Shown: positions 17,494 to 26,875 of the stretch, piece by piece
Numbering within the stretch: position 1 is the stretch's first letter
Layout of the letters: every line of letters begins with the position of its first letter
Source of the DNA: an uncultured Acetatifactor sp.
Lineage (GTDB): Bacteria; Bacillota; Clostridia; Lachnospirales; Lachnospiraceae
Length of the DNA stretch: 64,000 bases
Reading direction: 5' to 3'
Assembly (NCBI GenBank): GCA_910584435.1
Contig: CAJUAP010000017.1
Location: 1-64,000, forward strand
The notes under the pieces: model-generated
Told to the model about the DNA's origin: nothing
Databases searched by the model: none
What the model saw: only the letters and a program-made list of their open reading frames with translations
Made by a program: the position numbers and the translations under genes

Positions 17494-19185
17494 TCAGTAT
17501 TTGCTTCCCCACACAGCAATATTGTTTCCGATGGCGGTAAAAGTCATAACGACTTTGCGCTTGGTTTCATCCTCGAACATCTGCTCACTGGGCATTTTCA
17601 GAAAGACGCCGTCATAGGTAATGCCGCCTATTGTAATGGACATATGTGCAGTGCCTTCCTCATAGCTCCAGGTTCCCGGCATTGCGCCTGTCACAGTGCC
17701 GTCTTTCTGTAAAGTAATCCGAACAGCCTGTTCAATGCCGATATAGTCTTTGCCGGATTTGCGGTAATAGGAAGCAGGAGTATGGACAATGTATTCATAT
17801 TCTCCGCACATTTCCTCCATAGTATATCCTGCCGTGCTGATGGTTTCTCCCGTATACTCATAGGGGGCAGCTGCAAGCCAGCCGTTTTTGTTCATAAACA
17901 GCTGCTGCACCCTGACCTCGTGGGCTTCGGCAATGCCGTATTTCCCACCGGCAAAACGGCTGTGGTAAATCAGGAAGATCTGTCCGGTTTCTGTGACATA
18001 GGCCGAATTATGCCCCTGGGATACACGGATTTCGCGGCTGCCGGTCCAATCACAGCTTCCCATAAGCCGTACACCAATATTGGTATATAAGTTATTGGCG
18101 GCTTTCTGATACACTGCGGGATTGCCGGCCTCATCCACATAAGGGCCATTGATATCTTCTGAGCGGAATACGCGGATCTGGTATCCGCCTGTGGCGGTCA
18201 GGCCACCGTAAGACAGAAAGAGATAATAATAGCCGCCGCTGTGAATCAGGAAGGAGCCTTCTCCGGAAACGCCAAAGCCGCCTGCAATTTTATGACCGTA
18301 ATAGGCATCAGACTCATTGGGGATTGTCTCATATGTGGTTTGATAGTCACGCAGACCTGTTTCTTCATTTAATTTTATCTGATAAATGCCGCCGAACCAT
18401 GAGCCAAAAGACATCCACAGATTTCCTTCCTCATCATAAGTCAGGCAGGGGTCAATGGCATTGAGCTTCGTATCCGCAGTGCTTTGATACCGGGTCAAGT
18501 CAGCACTTTCCCCGAGTACCCGGTATACATCCGTCAGTTCTGCGGAGTGCTTTTTCCCTGCATCAAAGCCGGAGTAAACTACCGGGCCGCCATATTCATA
18601 AGGACCTTCTATGTTGTCTGCGGTCAGCATGACAATAACGGAATTCCAGTCATCTCCGTTGACGCTCATATACATACAATACTTGCCCATTTTTTTATTA
18701 TAAATAACATCCGGAGCCCACAGATTTCCTTTCAGTTCCGGATTGGAAGCCGTTTTGCACCAGCTTTCCCATTCCTTTCCGAAAAGCGTCTGATACTCCG
18801 TATTGATATTCATGGTAAAACTTTCCCAGTTCTGCAGGTCCGTACTTTTGGCCCATGCCATGTGTGAACCGAAGATATAGTAGGTTCTATTATCGTAAAT
18901 GACAGAGGGATCATGAACTGTGACACGGCGCATGGGAACATCTGCAAATGCTGTTTCGTCTTCCGTTATTGCAGCGGCATTATCTCTGTCTGCCGCATTG
19001 TCTGTATCTGTCAGTCTGTCAGTACTTGCCTTGTTGTCAGTATCTGTCATATTGTCGGAATTTGCCATATTGCCTGTACCTGCCATGCCGCTCTCCTGTG
19101 TCTGCTGAATATCCGGTTTGCTGCAGCCGGTTGCCCAAACAACGGCCATGGCTGCACAAATGAAAATTTTATGATATTTTTTCAT
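17494..19185 (-). CDS. GH43 endo-arabinanase-type lipoprotein
   Basis: About 563 aa from ATG 19185 (GGAGG five bases upstream). The signal peptide ends ATGC, a lipobox, so the enzyme is displayed on the cell surface. A repeat-like spacer rich in TDTDN/SDN motifs (about residues 25-75) leads to the five-bladed GH43 catalytic domain: VHDPSVI (general base Asp), NAIDPCL (modulator Asp) and SGEGSFLI (general acid Glu). A C-terminal domain from about residue 440 (EVRVQQLFMNKNGWLAAAPYEYTGE) matches the accessory beta-domain of extracellular arabinanases. The expected role is cleavage of alpha-1,5-arabinan from plant pectin. No transporter adjoins it. Confidence 0.85.
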   Translation of the reverse strand: MKKYHKIFICAAMAVVWATGCSKPDIQQTQESGMAGTGNMANSDNMTDTDNKASTDRLTDTDNAADRDNAAAITEDETAFADVPMRRVTVHDPSVIYDNRTYYIFGSHMAWAKSTDLQNWESFTMNINTEYQTLFGKEWESWCKTASNPELKGNLWAPDVIYNKKMGKYCMYMSVNGDDWNSVIVMLTADNIEGPYEYGGPVVYSGFDAGKKHSAELTDVYRVLGESADLTRYQSTADTKLNAIDPCLTYDEEGNLWMSFGSWFGGIYQIKLNEETGLRDYQTTYETIPNESDAYYGHKIAGGFGVSGEGSFLIHSGGYYYLFLSYGGLTATGGYQIRVFRSEDINGPYVDEAGNPAVYQKAANNLYTNIGVRLMGSCDWTGSREIRVSQGHNSAYVTETGQIFLIYHSRFAGGKYGIAEAHEVRVQQLFMNKNGWLAAAPYEYTGETISTAGYTMEEMCGEYEYIVHTPASYYRKSGKDYIGIEQAVRITLQKDGTVTGAMPGTWSYEEGTAHMSITIGGITYDGVFLKMPSEQMFEDETKRKVVMTFTAIGNNIAVWGSKY

Positions 19186-19197
19186 ATATTCCTCCAT

Positions 19198-19512
19198 ATA
19201 TTCCTATACGTTTTTAGTATAAAACCCGGGATCTGTATCTGTCAAGGACTCCGTAATATACGCAGCCGTAATTATTTGATGTCTTGTCTCAACTGTGGTT
19301 ATTTATACGGTATATTGGTTAAATTTACAGTACACCCCGGCTGAAGACCGTCAGCCAGGTACTTTTCTGATGGTATCACTGTAAATCCCGATGATCTGCA
19401 GTATGGAAGGAAGAAATCCGAAAATGAAATTTGGGGAGTTATACGAAAAAATTTAAAAATTTTGGAAAGACAGAAAGGATTATGCCAAAAGGGTATGAAA
19501 AGACAAGCAATG
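19198..19512. other. Intergenic region, no gene seen
   Basis: No supported coding sequence. The stretch separates the start of the GH43 gene from the end of the next minus-strand operon. Confidence 0.4.
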
Positions 19513-19555
19513 CGTCAGAAGATTCCGGCATGACGTAAGATGGAACCTTCTGACG
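19513..19555 (-). terminator. Probable terminator of the lipoprotein operon
   Basis: CGTCAGAAG-ATTCC (19513-19526) pairs with GGAA-CCTTCTGACG (19542-19555), with a TCTTTT stretch further downstream on the minus strand. Confidence 0.5.
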
Positions 19556-19603
19556 ATAACAGAAATAAAAGGCAGATAGAAACGGCAGATAGAAACGTTT
19601 CAT

Positions 19604-20581
19604 TTATTCGACAGTGAGAGTAAAACGGTAAGAAGTATCGCTGGTATGAAAAGTCTCCCTGTTTCGTAATTCGTAAGGCTGTTCTGATACAAAGGCTGTA
19701 ACCTCATAGAAGCCGGGCTCTGATGGAGCGGTAAATTCAAGTGTTCCGTAACTCATAAGACCCGGTATGTTTTTGACGTATTCAAAGGGGCTGCCATTAA
19801 CCTGCTGTTGTTTCCAGTCAAGGAGAAGAAGGATTAAAATGTCATCGGCTTTCTCATAATTGCCCGCACGATATGCCAGAGATACGGTTTCGTTTGGCTG
19901 AACGGTTATATTTGACGGCGGAAGATATACAACGGAATTTCCTTCCGTTTCGTAATCCTGGTTCAGCATGATTCCCTGGTACTCTAATTCCAGATAAACG
20001 TCGGGTTCCCTGCATACCTGTGTGGGATTGATCCGGCGTTCTCCTTCTGCCGGAGCCAATTCATAATTCATGACAATGCCATAGGAATTGCTTATGAAAT
20101 CCAGATCTTTCGCATGGGTGTCAGGTGCAGTCAGTACTGCTGCTGTCAGGATGTGGGATTCGTCCATGGAAGCGTCCGTATCCAAATTGACTACTAGGTC
20201 AAGCTCTTCTCCTGCAGCGGCAGAGAAAACATATCCGTTATGCTTTTGCTCATTGAGATAAAAGTCTGTTTCCTGATAGTCGAGGAAAAGTTTCAGAATG
20301 TATTCATGCTCTTTTTGTGTCAGATTTGCAAACTGTACATGCAGATTGTCCGCGACAGTGTCCATGTGAATCAAACCGCTTATGGTGGGTTCGCTGTCAT
20401 TTACTACACCCAGGACAATCACGTTGCCAAAGTCCTGATAAGTTTCAGCCAGGCCGGGAGAATTCTGTGATGCTGTTCTGCCGCAGGAAACAAGGAAAAA
20501 TACGACTGTCATTAGACAGATACATAATGTGTTTTTCTTCAGGATGCAGGATATGATTACTCTTCCGAACTTGTTATTCAT
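19604..20581 (-). CDS. Hypothetical lipoprotein, 325 aa
   Basis: The signal peptide ends LVSC (lipobox). The mature part is beta-rich, with two regions that look Ig-like (LHVQFANLTQKEHEYILKLF and SNITVQPNETVSLAYRAGNY, then PGFYEVTAFVSEQPYELRN). I do not recognise a family. Its ATG overlaps the end of the upstream secreted protein gene by 8 bp (ATGAATAA), so the two are translationally coupled and probably act together at the cell surface. Confidence 0.7.
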   Translation of the reverse strand: MNNKFGRVIISCILKKNTLCICLMTVVFFLVSCGRTASQNSPGLAETYQDFGNVIVLGVVNDSEPTISGLIHMDTVADNLHVQFANLTQKEHEYILKLFLDYQETDFYLNEQKHNGYVFSAAAGEELDLVVNLDTDASMDESHILTAAVLTAPDTHAKDLDFISNSYGIVMNYELAPAEGERRINPTQVCREPDVYLELEYQGIMLNQDYETEGNSVVYLPPSNITVQPNETVSLAYRAGNYEKADDILILLLLDWKQQQVNGSPFEYVKNIPGLMSYGTLEFTAPSEPGFYEVTAFVSEQPYELRNRETFHTSDTSYRFTLTVE

Positions 20582-21047
20582 AAGTATAGCTGCCCTCTGA
20601 AGATGCTACGCCTGCGTCTTTTGTCACCTGTATGGTATAGTAACCTGTGAAGGTACATTTTTCCGTTGCTGCTTTGATGGTGCCGGAATTGCAGGCAGTG
20701 GTATTATTTTGTTCTCGCCAGCCTGTGGTACTTGTAGAAGAACCATAATTATTTACATCGCATTTTGCCCGTACACTGTATGAGGTCTGATATGCTTCGG
20801 TGTATGCATATGCCTGAGGCTTGCCGAATAAGGGATTGGAATGATAGAGAGTGCCCATTCCAATCTCTGTCATATCATCACTTCGGGCAGGATTGGTGAC
20901 GGCAGTGGACAGATGCTGCCTGAACATGCGCCCGGTTTCTATATCGTAGGGCATTTCATAGGGATTTTGGTCTGCTGCAGCACCTGCTGATAAGGATAGA
21001 CCAAAACACATTGTGCCAATTGCCATTGCTGCTGTTAATGTGTTCAT
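20574..21047 (-). CDS. Hypothetical secreted protein, 157 aa
   Basis: A Sec signal peptide (MNTLTAAMAIGTMCFGLSLSAGA-AA) precedes a mature domain of about 130 aa, rich in T, S, N and Y, with three Cys. No known motif is recognised. It is the first gene of a two-gene operon with the lipoprotein, read from a near-consensus promoter. Confidence 0.7.
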   Translation of the reverse strand: MNTLTAAMAIGTMCFGLSLSAGAAADQNPYEMPYDIETGRMFRQHLSTAVTNPARSDDMTEIGMGTLYHSNPLFGKPQAYAYTEAYQTSYSVRAKCDVNNYGSSTSTTGWREQNNTTACNSGTIKAATEKCTFTGYYTIQVTKDAGVASSEGSYTYE

Positions 21048-21099
21048 AGATAATTCCCCTTTCTGCTATACTATGAATTCGTCTTATTTTTATTATACT

Positions 21100-21128
21100 A
21101 TTATACTATTATAATAATTAAAAGTCAA
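21100..21128 (-). promoter_or_regulatory. Promoter of the secreted protein/lipoprotein operon
   Basis: Minus strand: TTGACT (21123-21128), 17-bp spacer, TATAAT (21100-21105). Several overlapping TATAGTATAAT-like sequences follow. The stretch 21129-21404 to its right holds no supported gene. Confidence 0.8.
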
Positions 21129-21404
21129 GCAATTAGAAAGCATTCTTCCAATAAGTCTTTGTTGTAAGATATAACAGGGCTGCTTTTTGAGTGGAAGGCA
21201 GGGGTAGGGCTAAAGTTCCGGTCAATTCATAATGGAAAGAGTATGTCCGGTTGGTCAGGGATGGGGAAAAGGAAAGGCATCGTATCGTCTTTGGCGGATG
21301 TTTTTTGCGGCGGTAAAACTTGCCTTTCCGGTATTGTTGATGTAAAATGGGGAAAGGATTCTATTTCAAGCATACCATCATTTGCGTCAGGGGGCAGTAT
21401 CAAT

Positions 21405-22367
21405 ATGAAAATAGTGATTTTGGAGCGGAACAGTGTGGGTGAGGATGTATCGGTAGCATGTCTCAGCGACTTTGGGCAGGTTACGGCATACGGCAATACG
21501 GTAACTGCAGAGGAAGTCCGCGACAGGGTTCGGGATGCGGATATTGTCATTGCCAACAAGTCCCCTATGTGCGAGGCGACCTTAAAGGATGCGCCCAATG
21601 TGAAGCTTATTTGTGAGTTTGCCACAGGTTACGATAATTGCGACCTTGCTTATTGTAATGCCAGGGGGATTAAAGTTGCCAATGTGAGAGATTACTGCAC
21701 TGCCATGGTGGCCCAGCATACCTTTACCATGGCGCTTGCGCTGAGTCAGAAATTGTTTCATTATGATACCTATGTGAAATCCGGGGCGTATAGTGCCCAG
21801 GACAGATTCTCTAACTTCGACATCCCTTTTTATGAATTAGAGGGTAAGACATGGGGAATTGTGGGAATGGGGAATATAGGGAGACGTGTGGCGAAGATTG
21901 CAGCAGCCTTTGGATGCAGGGTAATCTTCTATTCCATCACCGGAAAAAGCACATGTACGGAATATTGTCAGGTAGATAAGGAAATGCTGCTTTCCGAGAG
22001 TGATTTTCTGTCACTGCATTGTCCGCTGAGTGAATTGTCGCGGCATTTTATTGATGCAGCGGCACTGGAATGCATGAAAAATACAGCGGTACTGCTGAAT
22101 GTGGCAAGGGGCGCAGTGGTGGACAATATGGCTCTGTACCAGGCGCTTATGGAGGGGAAAATTGCAGCAGCAGGTCTGGATGTGCTGGAGAAGGAGCCAT
22201 TGGATGCAGCCCATCCCCTGTGCAGCATTCGGGACAGTAACCGTCTGCTGGTGACACCCCATTTGGCGTGGGCCAGTGTGGAGGCCAGAACCCGCTGCGT
22301 ACAGGAGGCATATCGGAATATTGAAGCATTTCTGCAGGGCGGGGCCAGAAATCTGGTAGTTTCGTGA
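21405..22367 (+). CDS. D-2-hydroxyacid dehydrogenase (NAD-dependent)
   Basis: About 320 aa from ATG 21405 (MKIVILERN), preceded by AGGGGG; the open frame extends upstream without a site. The Rossmann motif is GIVGMGNIGRRVA. Catalytic residues are Arg in NVARGAVVD, Glu in VLEKEPL and His in TPHLAWAS. Family members reduce 2-keto acids to D-2-hydroxy acids (glycerate, lactate, hydroxyisocaproate and others) in the cytosol. Specificity cannot be read from sequence alone. Confidence 0.9.
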   Translation: MKIVILERNSVGEDVSVACLSDFGQVTAYGNTVTAEEVRDRVRDADIVIANKSPMCEATLKDAPNVKLICEFATGYDNCDLAYCNARGIKVANVRDYCTAMVAQHTFTMALALSQKLFHYDTYVKSGAYSAQDRFSNFDIPFYELEGKTWGIVGMGNIGRRVAKIAAAFGCRVIFYSITGKSTCTEYCQVDKEMLLSESDFLSLHCPLSELSRHFIDAAALECMKNTAVLLNVARGAVVDNMALYQALMEGKIAAAGLDVLEKEPLDAAHPLCSIRDSNRLLVTPHLAWASVEARTRCVQEAYRNIEAFLQGGARNLVVS

Positions 22368-22435
22368 CATGGAAAGACAGGAATAAGATAGAAAGAGGGG
22401 AGGTATAAAGGAAGGTGGGGATAGAAAGACGGGCA

Positions 22436-22477
22436 GGGATAGAAAGAAAGGGATAGAAAGAAAGGGATAGAAAGAAA
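22436..22477. repeat. 14-bp tandem repeat, three perfect copies
   Basis: GGGATAGAAAGAAA at 22436-22449, 22450-22463 and 22464-22477, within a purine-only stretch that leads into the ribosome binding site (GGAGGGGG) of the next gene. Confidence 0.9.
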
Positions 22478-22498
22478 GGGAGAGGAGGGGGTTGACGG

Positions 22499-24109
22499 AT
22501 GGGGTTGTTTCTAAACAGTAACGCGCCATATGAGGGATACAGGGAAGTCCTGCGGGATGTATATTTTGTTGATAAGTCATTGTTCTTGAGTGAACTGGTA
22601 CCTTCTTTCGGAAAGAGAAACCGCTATTTCTGTATTACACGGCCCAGGCGCTTTGGCAAGACAGTGATGGCGAATATGGTTGGGGCGTTCTTTGGCAAAA
22701 CGAACCAAAAGGATAAAATATTTGCGCAGCTTGCCGTGGCAGAAGAGAAAATGTACAATACGCATTTGAATCAGCATGATGTGATTTATATAGATTTCAG
22801 CAGGGGAGCAAAAGGAGTTAAAAGTTATGCTCAGTATATCAGCCGTATTGAGAACGGGATGATGGAGGATTTCATGGAGGATTACGCAGACTGCGGCATA
22901 TGCAGGGATGCTTCGGTGTGGGATGCCTTACAGAAAATATATGAACGGACAGAACATAAATTTCTATTTGTGATAGATGAATGGGATGCGGTTTTCCATA
23001 TGCCTTTTATTTCTGAGGATGAGCAGAAAGAATACCTTCTGTTTTTAAAATGGCTGTTGAAGGATCAGCCATATGTGGAATTCGCATATATGACGGGAGT
23101 TCTGCCGATTTCAAAATATTCAAGCGGTTCAGAGCTGAATATGTTTGTGGAATATGATATGGTAACATCGGAGAAGTTCAGTGGGTATTTTGGCTTTCTT
23201 GACGGGGAAGTGGATCGCCTGTATGATATTTACCGGAGAGAAACAAAAGCACCGAAATTCGGCAGGGAAGATTTGCGCACATGGTATAATGGTTACTATA
23301 CCGCTGTCGGTGCCAGGCTGTATAACCCCCGTTCTGTTGTTTTGGCATTGACGGATAATCAGCTTCGGAATTACTGGACCAGTTCGGGACCATATGATGA
23401 ATTGTTCTATTATATACGTAACAACATTGATGATGTGCGGGACGATTTGGTTCTTATGGTGTCGGGAGAGCGTGTCCTGGCAGATATCGGTCAATTTGCT
23501 GCCGCGTCCATGGAGATAAGTTCCAGGGAACAGATTTATTCGGCAATGGTGGTTTACGGGCTTCTGACCTATACGGAAGGGGAAGTATTGATACCGAATA
23601 AGGAATTGATGGATAAGTATAACGAACTGCTATTATCCAGGGATTCTCTGGGATATGTCTATAAGCTTGCCAGAAAGTCAGAGCAGATGCTTCAGGCTAC
23701 CCTGGCCGGTAATACAAAAATAATGGAAGAAATCCTGCAGTTTGCGCACGATACGGAATCTCCAATCCTGTCATATAACAGTGAAACCGAGTTGTCGGCT
23801 GTGGTAAATTTATGTTATCTGTCCGCTCGCAATAAATATCGGGTGGAACGGGAAGATAAGGCAGGAAAAGGGTTTGTGGATTTTATTTTTTATCCTGAGC
23901 GGAAGAACAGTGACTGCATTATACTTGAACTGAAAGTTGACAGTACGCCGGAAGAAGCGATTGCCCAGGTGAAAGATAAGGGATATGCTTTACGATTCCA
24001 GGGGAAGCTGGGGGAAGATGTCAAATACACCGGGAGGATATTGGCGGTTGGCATCAGTTACCATAAGCAGACCAAAAAGCATAATTGCAAAATAGAAGTA
24101 CTGGAATAA
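22499..24109 (+). CDS. AAA-ATPase-like protein with C-terminal PD-(D/E)XK nuclease-like domain
   Basis: 536 aa. The N-terminus (YREVLRDVYFVDKSLFL, then CITRPRRFGKTVMANMV with a degenerate Walker A RRFGKT) and FLFVIDEWDAVF (Walker B) match the AAA-ATPase_like family. The C-terminus (GFVDFIFYP...CIILELKVD) has the Asp/ExK core of the linked DUF1703 nuclease-like domain. These proteins occur in many copies in Clostridia and Bacteroidia; their function is not settled. It is flanked on both sides by 14-bp tandem repeats, and the downstream array includes its stop codon. Confidence 0.85.
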   Translation: MGLFLNSNAPYEGYREVLRDVYFVDKSLFLSELVPSFGKRNRYFCITRPRRFGKTVMANMVGAFFGKTNQKDKIFAQLAVAEEKMYNTHLNQHDVIYIDFSRGAKGVKSYAQYISRIENGMMEDFMEDYADCGICRDASVWDALQKIYERTEHKFLFVIDEWDAVFHMPFISEDEQKEYLLFLKWLLKDQPYVEFAYMTGVLPISKYSSGSELNMFVEYDMVTSEKFSGYFGFLDGEVDRLYDIYRRETKAPKFGREDLRTWYNGYYTAVGARLYNPRSVVLALTDNQLRNYWTSSGPYDELFYYIRNNIDDVRDDLVLMVSGERVLADIGQFAAASMEISSREQIYSAMVVYGLLTYTEGEVLIPNKELMDKYNELLLSRDSLGYVYKLARKSEQMLQATLAGNTKIMEEILQFAHDTESPILSYNSETELSAVVNLCYLSARNKYRVEREDKAGKGFVDFIFYPERKNSDCIILELKVDSTPEEAIAQVKDKGYALRFQGKLGEDVKYTGRILAVGISYHKQTKKHNCKIEVLE

Positions 24110-24158
24110 AAATATTGGAATAAGAATATTGGAATAAAAATATTGGAATAAGAATATT
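24103..24158. repeat. 14-bp tandem repeat, four copies, overlapping a stop codon
   Basis: GGAATAARAATATT repeats at 24103, 24117, 24131 and 24145, alternating A/G at position 8 (so also a 28-bp period). The first copy contains the final GAA TAA codons of the AAA-ATPase gene. Confidence 0.9.
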
Positions 24159-24209
24159 GGAACGAAAGTACCAAAAGTATAATGATGAGAAAAACGGAGA
24201 GGCTTGAAC

Positions 24210-24671
24210 ATGGAGAAAATTAAGGAATTATGTATCAAATATGAGGAGATTATCACATATCTTATCGTAGGTGTGCTGAACACGCTGGTATCATGGGGAG
24301 CATGGTTCCTGTGCGCGTTTACCATTTTGGATGCGCAGGTAGTGTGGCAGAATGTAGCCCTCACCCTGATTTCCTGGGGGGTGGGTGTTGTATTCGGCTA
24401 TGTGATGAACAGGAAGTATGTGTTCAAAAGCACTGACCCTGATATCAGGAGGGAGTTCCTGCAGTTTTCAGGGGGAAGGGTGTCCACCGGAATACTGGAT
24501 GGTGTGATGATGGTGCTCATGGTGAATATTCTTACCATCAATGAATCCTTCTCCAAGATTTTCGTCTCCGTATTGGTAATGATTGGAAATTATCTCATAA
24601 GCAAGCTGTTCGTGTTTAAGAAGGATAAGAAGACAGAAGATGTGGAGACGAAGAACAGAGATGAAGAATGA
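24210..24671 (+). CDS. GtrA family membrane protein
   Basis: 154 aa from ATG 24210 (GGAGAGG seven bases upstream). Four membrane helices with family motifs: EIITYLIVGVLNTLVSWGAWF at the start, WGVGVVFGYVMNRKYVF in the middle, and a final helix ending NYLISKLFVFKK. GtrA proteins are thought to help move lipid-linked sugars (for example undecaprenyl-phosphate-glucose) across the membrane. No glycosyltransferase is adjacent. Its last codons form the first unit of a downstream tandem repeat. Confidence 0.85.
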   Translation: MEKIKELCIKYEEIITYLIVGVLNTLVSWGAWFLCAFTILDAQVVWQNVALTLISWGVGVVFGYVMNRKYVFKSTDPDIRREFLQFSGGRVSTGILDGVMMVLMVNILTINESFSKIFVSVLVMIGNYLISKLFVFKKDKKTEDVETKNRDEE

Positions 24672-24727
24672 AGATGAAGGATGAAGATGAAGAATGAAGG
24701 TGAAGATGAAGGTGAAGATGAAGAATG
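24660..24727. repeat. 13- and 12-bp tandem repeats starting at the gtrA stop codon
   Basis: GATGAAGRATGAA occurs at 24660, 24673 and 24686, followed by two copies of GGTGAAGATGAA (24699, 24711). The first unit contains the final codons and TGA stop of the GtrA gene. Confidence 0.85.
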
Positions 24728-24778
24728 CAGGCGGGTGAAGGGGAATGCAACGGCCTGATATTGTGCAGATATAGATTC

Positions 24779-24816
24779 AGGGCGGCATTGAGGAAAGTAC
24801 TTCCCAATGCCGCCCT
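24779..24816. terminator. Strong hairpin between convergent operons
   Basis: AGGGCGGCATTG (24779-24790) and CAATGCCGCCCT (24805-24816) pair perfectly. A TTT follows on the plus strand. It separates the GtrA gene from the end of the ABC permease gene. Confidence 0.65.
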
Positions 24817-24832
24817 TTGCTGCAGCGTCCTG

Positions 24833-25960
24833 CTATCTGACTTGATGCCTGGAAAATGTCCTTTTCGCACAGGGGATTCCAATGAGAATGGCTGCAAGGG
24901 TAACGGGCAGGGAGAGCAGCATGATTTGCACATCACTCAGGGCAATGGGCAAGGGATGGGGAAGATAAAACAAGTTGATTATCTTCAGCTGATGTATGGG
25001 CAGCAGGGCGCATACAATGTACAGGAGCTTGTTGATACTGCTGTCCATGGGAATGCTCAGGGGAGCCAGCAGGACCGTGGCCGAGATTATCATGGATGCA
25101 TAGGAATTCCTGGAAAGGGCGGAAATCAATAGGATTAAAGCCGTATACACAATAATGCCTGAGAACAGGAGCAGCAGCACAAGAGCAAAAGCCTGCCCCA
25201 GGTACAGGGTATAATACTGCAGACTCATAAATTTACTTAACTGAATAGAAGAATCCAGACCTGTAAAACCATAACAGAAGAATAAACACAGGAGGAATAT
25301 AGTTAAAATGACCAGAGAACCTCCCAGGGAAATGATATAGGCTGCAGTTATTTTGGCGGTGGGGCATTTGGTGCGCCCCTGACTTCCGGTGAGAACCAAC
25401 GCATCTGTATGTCGGCTGTATTCCTCGGAGAAGACAGGACTAAGTATGACAGCCAGAACGCAGGCCCATACAGGGAAGACATCCGGTAAGGTGGCGAGCA
25501 TACAACTCCAGCCCTCGGAATATCCAAGAATTAACTCTGGCGCCAATTCGCCATACACATCTTCCACAGTCTCACCGGTATAGGTGCCGTCAGGATTGAG
25601 GAAAAAGCCCTTTATGAGATCATACAGGTAATTATGGGTATAGCGTATCTGGGTGTCCGGGTTCATATTATTTTTTTCCATGGCTGCAGCAGAAAAAGAG
25701 TAGTTCTCTATGATGTTCTGCATTTTCTCTGTGGTAAAAGGCCCTTCATAAAGAGAAATGATTTCCTGATTGCGCCTGACTGCCGCCATGCCTTTGTAAG
25801 TTTTCATCTCACCGTCTATTTCTTCACGGACGATGGTGTTGATGGGGAAAACCCATAAGCAGAGCATGTATGCGGTATAAATTGCCAGACCAGCCAGGGA
25901 AGCGAATACCAGGGGCCTGTGCAGCAGCTTGCCCAATTCAAAACGTATTAATTCTTTCAT
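24833..25960 (-). CDS. ABC-2 type transporter permease
   Basis: 375 aa with an N-terminal helix (LVFASLAGLAIYTAYMLCLW), a long extracytoplasmic loop (about 40-155) and five further helices, the usual ABC-2 export permease layout. Its ATG overlaps the stop of the ATPase gene by 4 bp, so the two are translationally coupled subunits. Located at the end of the sigma-membrane protein-ATPase-permease operon. Substrate unknown. Confidence 0.8.
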   Translation of the reverse strand: MKELIRFELGKLLHRPLVFASLAGLAIYTAYMLCLWVFPINTIVREEIDGEMKTYKGMAAVRRNQEIISLYEGPFTTEKMQNIIENYSFSAAAMEKNNMNPDTQIRYTHNYLYDLIKGFFLNPDGTYTGETVEDVYGELAPELILGYSEGWSCMLATLPDVFPVWACVLAVILSPVFSEEYSRHTDALVLTGSQGRTKCPTAKITAAYIISLGGSLVILTIFLLCLFFCYGFTGLDSSIQLSKFMSLQYYTLYLGQAFALVLLLLFSGIIVYTALILLISALSRNSYASMIISATVLLAPLSIPMDSSINKLLYIVCALLPIHQLKIINLFYLPHPLPIALSDVQIMLLSLPVTLAAILIGIPCAKRTFSRHQVR

Positions 25961-26832
25961 ATTGTTTTACCCTCCTCACTAAAATAGTATAAGTATAAGT
26001 CCTCCAGGTTAGGGGCGGCCGGTACTGCGGATTCCAGCGGCTGGCTGTCATGAATGATGCGCAGTATGGTCATATCATTCTCGGAACGCAGGTTGCTGAT
26101 GGTATAACGTTCTCTGAGGGTGGGGACTTCCTCATTGGGTACCTGGCATTCCCATACTTTTCCGTCAATTCTGTGGATGATTTTATCAGGTTTTCCTTCG
26201 TGTATAAATTGCCCTTTCTTCATCATCAGAATGTGCCCGGCAATGTATTCCACATCCGATACAATGTGAGTGGACAGCAGCACGATTTTATTGTGGGAAA
26301 AGGAGCTGATCAGGTTGCGGAAGCGCACTCGCTCTTTGGGGTCCAGGCCCGCTGTGGGTTCGTCCAGGATCAGTATCCTGGGGTCATTGAGCATGGCCTG
26401 GGCAATGCCGAGGCGCTGCTTCATACCGCCGGAGAACGTCTTAATTTTCTTATCCTTTACCTGGAGCAGGTCTACTTCATCCAGAAGCTGCAGGGAGCGT
26501 TCCCTGGCAAAGGTTTTGGAAAGTCCCTTGATGGCGGACATATACATGAGGAATTTGTAAGCGCTGAAATCGGGATAATATCCAAAATCCTGAGGCAGAT
26601 ACCCTAATTGATTACGATAACGTTCCCCGGCGGTCTGAATATCCAGGCCGTCATAGCAGATGCTTCCTGCAGTGGGGGATTGAATGTCGCAGATGAGACG
26701 CATCAGGGTAGTTTTCCCGGACCCGTTTGCGCCTAACAGGCCGTAAATGCCACAGGTTAATGTGGTGTTGAGGTTATCTACCGCGATAAGGGAACCATAT
26801 TGTTTGGTAAGATGTTCCAATTGAAGTTCCAT
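25957..26832 (-). CDS. ABC transporter ATP-binding protein
   Basis: 291 aa. Walker A is GANGSGKTT (about 34-42), the signature is FSGGMKQRLGIA, Walker B is RILILDEPTAGLD, and the switch His is in LLSTHIVSDVE. The first 220 residues are the nucleotide-binding domain and the rest a regulatory tail typical of CcmA-type exporters. It pairs with the overlapping permease gene. Confidence 0.92.
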   Translation of the reverse strand: MELQLEHLTKQYGSLIAVDNLNTTLTCGIYGLLGANGSGKTTLMRLICDIQSPTAGSICYDGLDIQTAGERYRNQLGYLPQDFGYYPDFSAYKFLMYMSAIKGLSKTFARERSLQLLDEVDLLQVKDKKIKTFSGGMKQRLGIAQAMLNDPRILILDEPTAGLDPKERVRFRNLISSFSHNKIVLLSTHIVSDVEYIAGHILMMKKGQFIHEGKPDKIIHRIDGKVWECQVPNEEVPTLRERYTISNLRSENDMTILRIIHDSQPLESAVPAAPNLEDLYLYYFSEEGKTI

Positions 26833-26875
26833 ATTCTTCTCCTTTCAGTGTGTGAGCTGTGCGGCTTACGTGTGG

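Noticed and set aside
22436..24158. Repeat arrays considered as a CRISPR array
   Set aside because: Units are contiguous without spacers and too short; no cas genes are seen.
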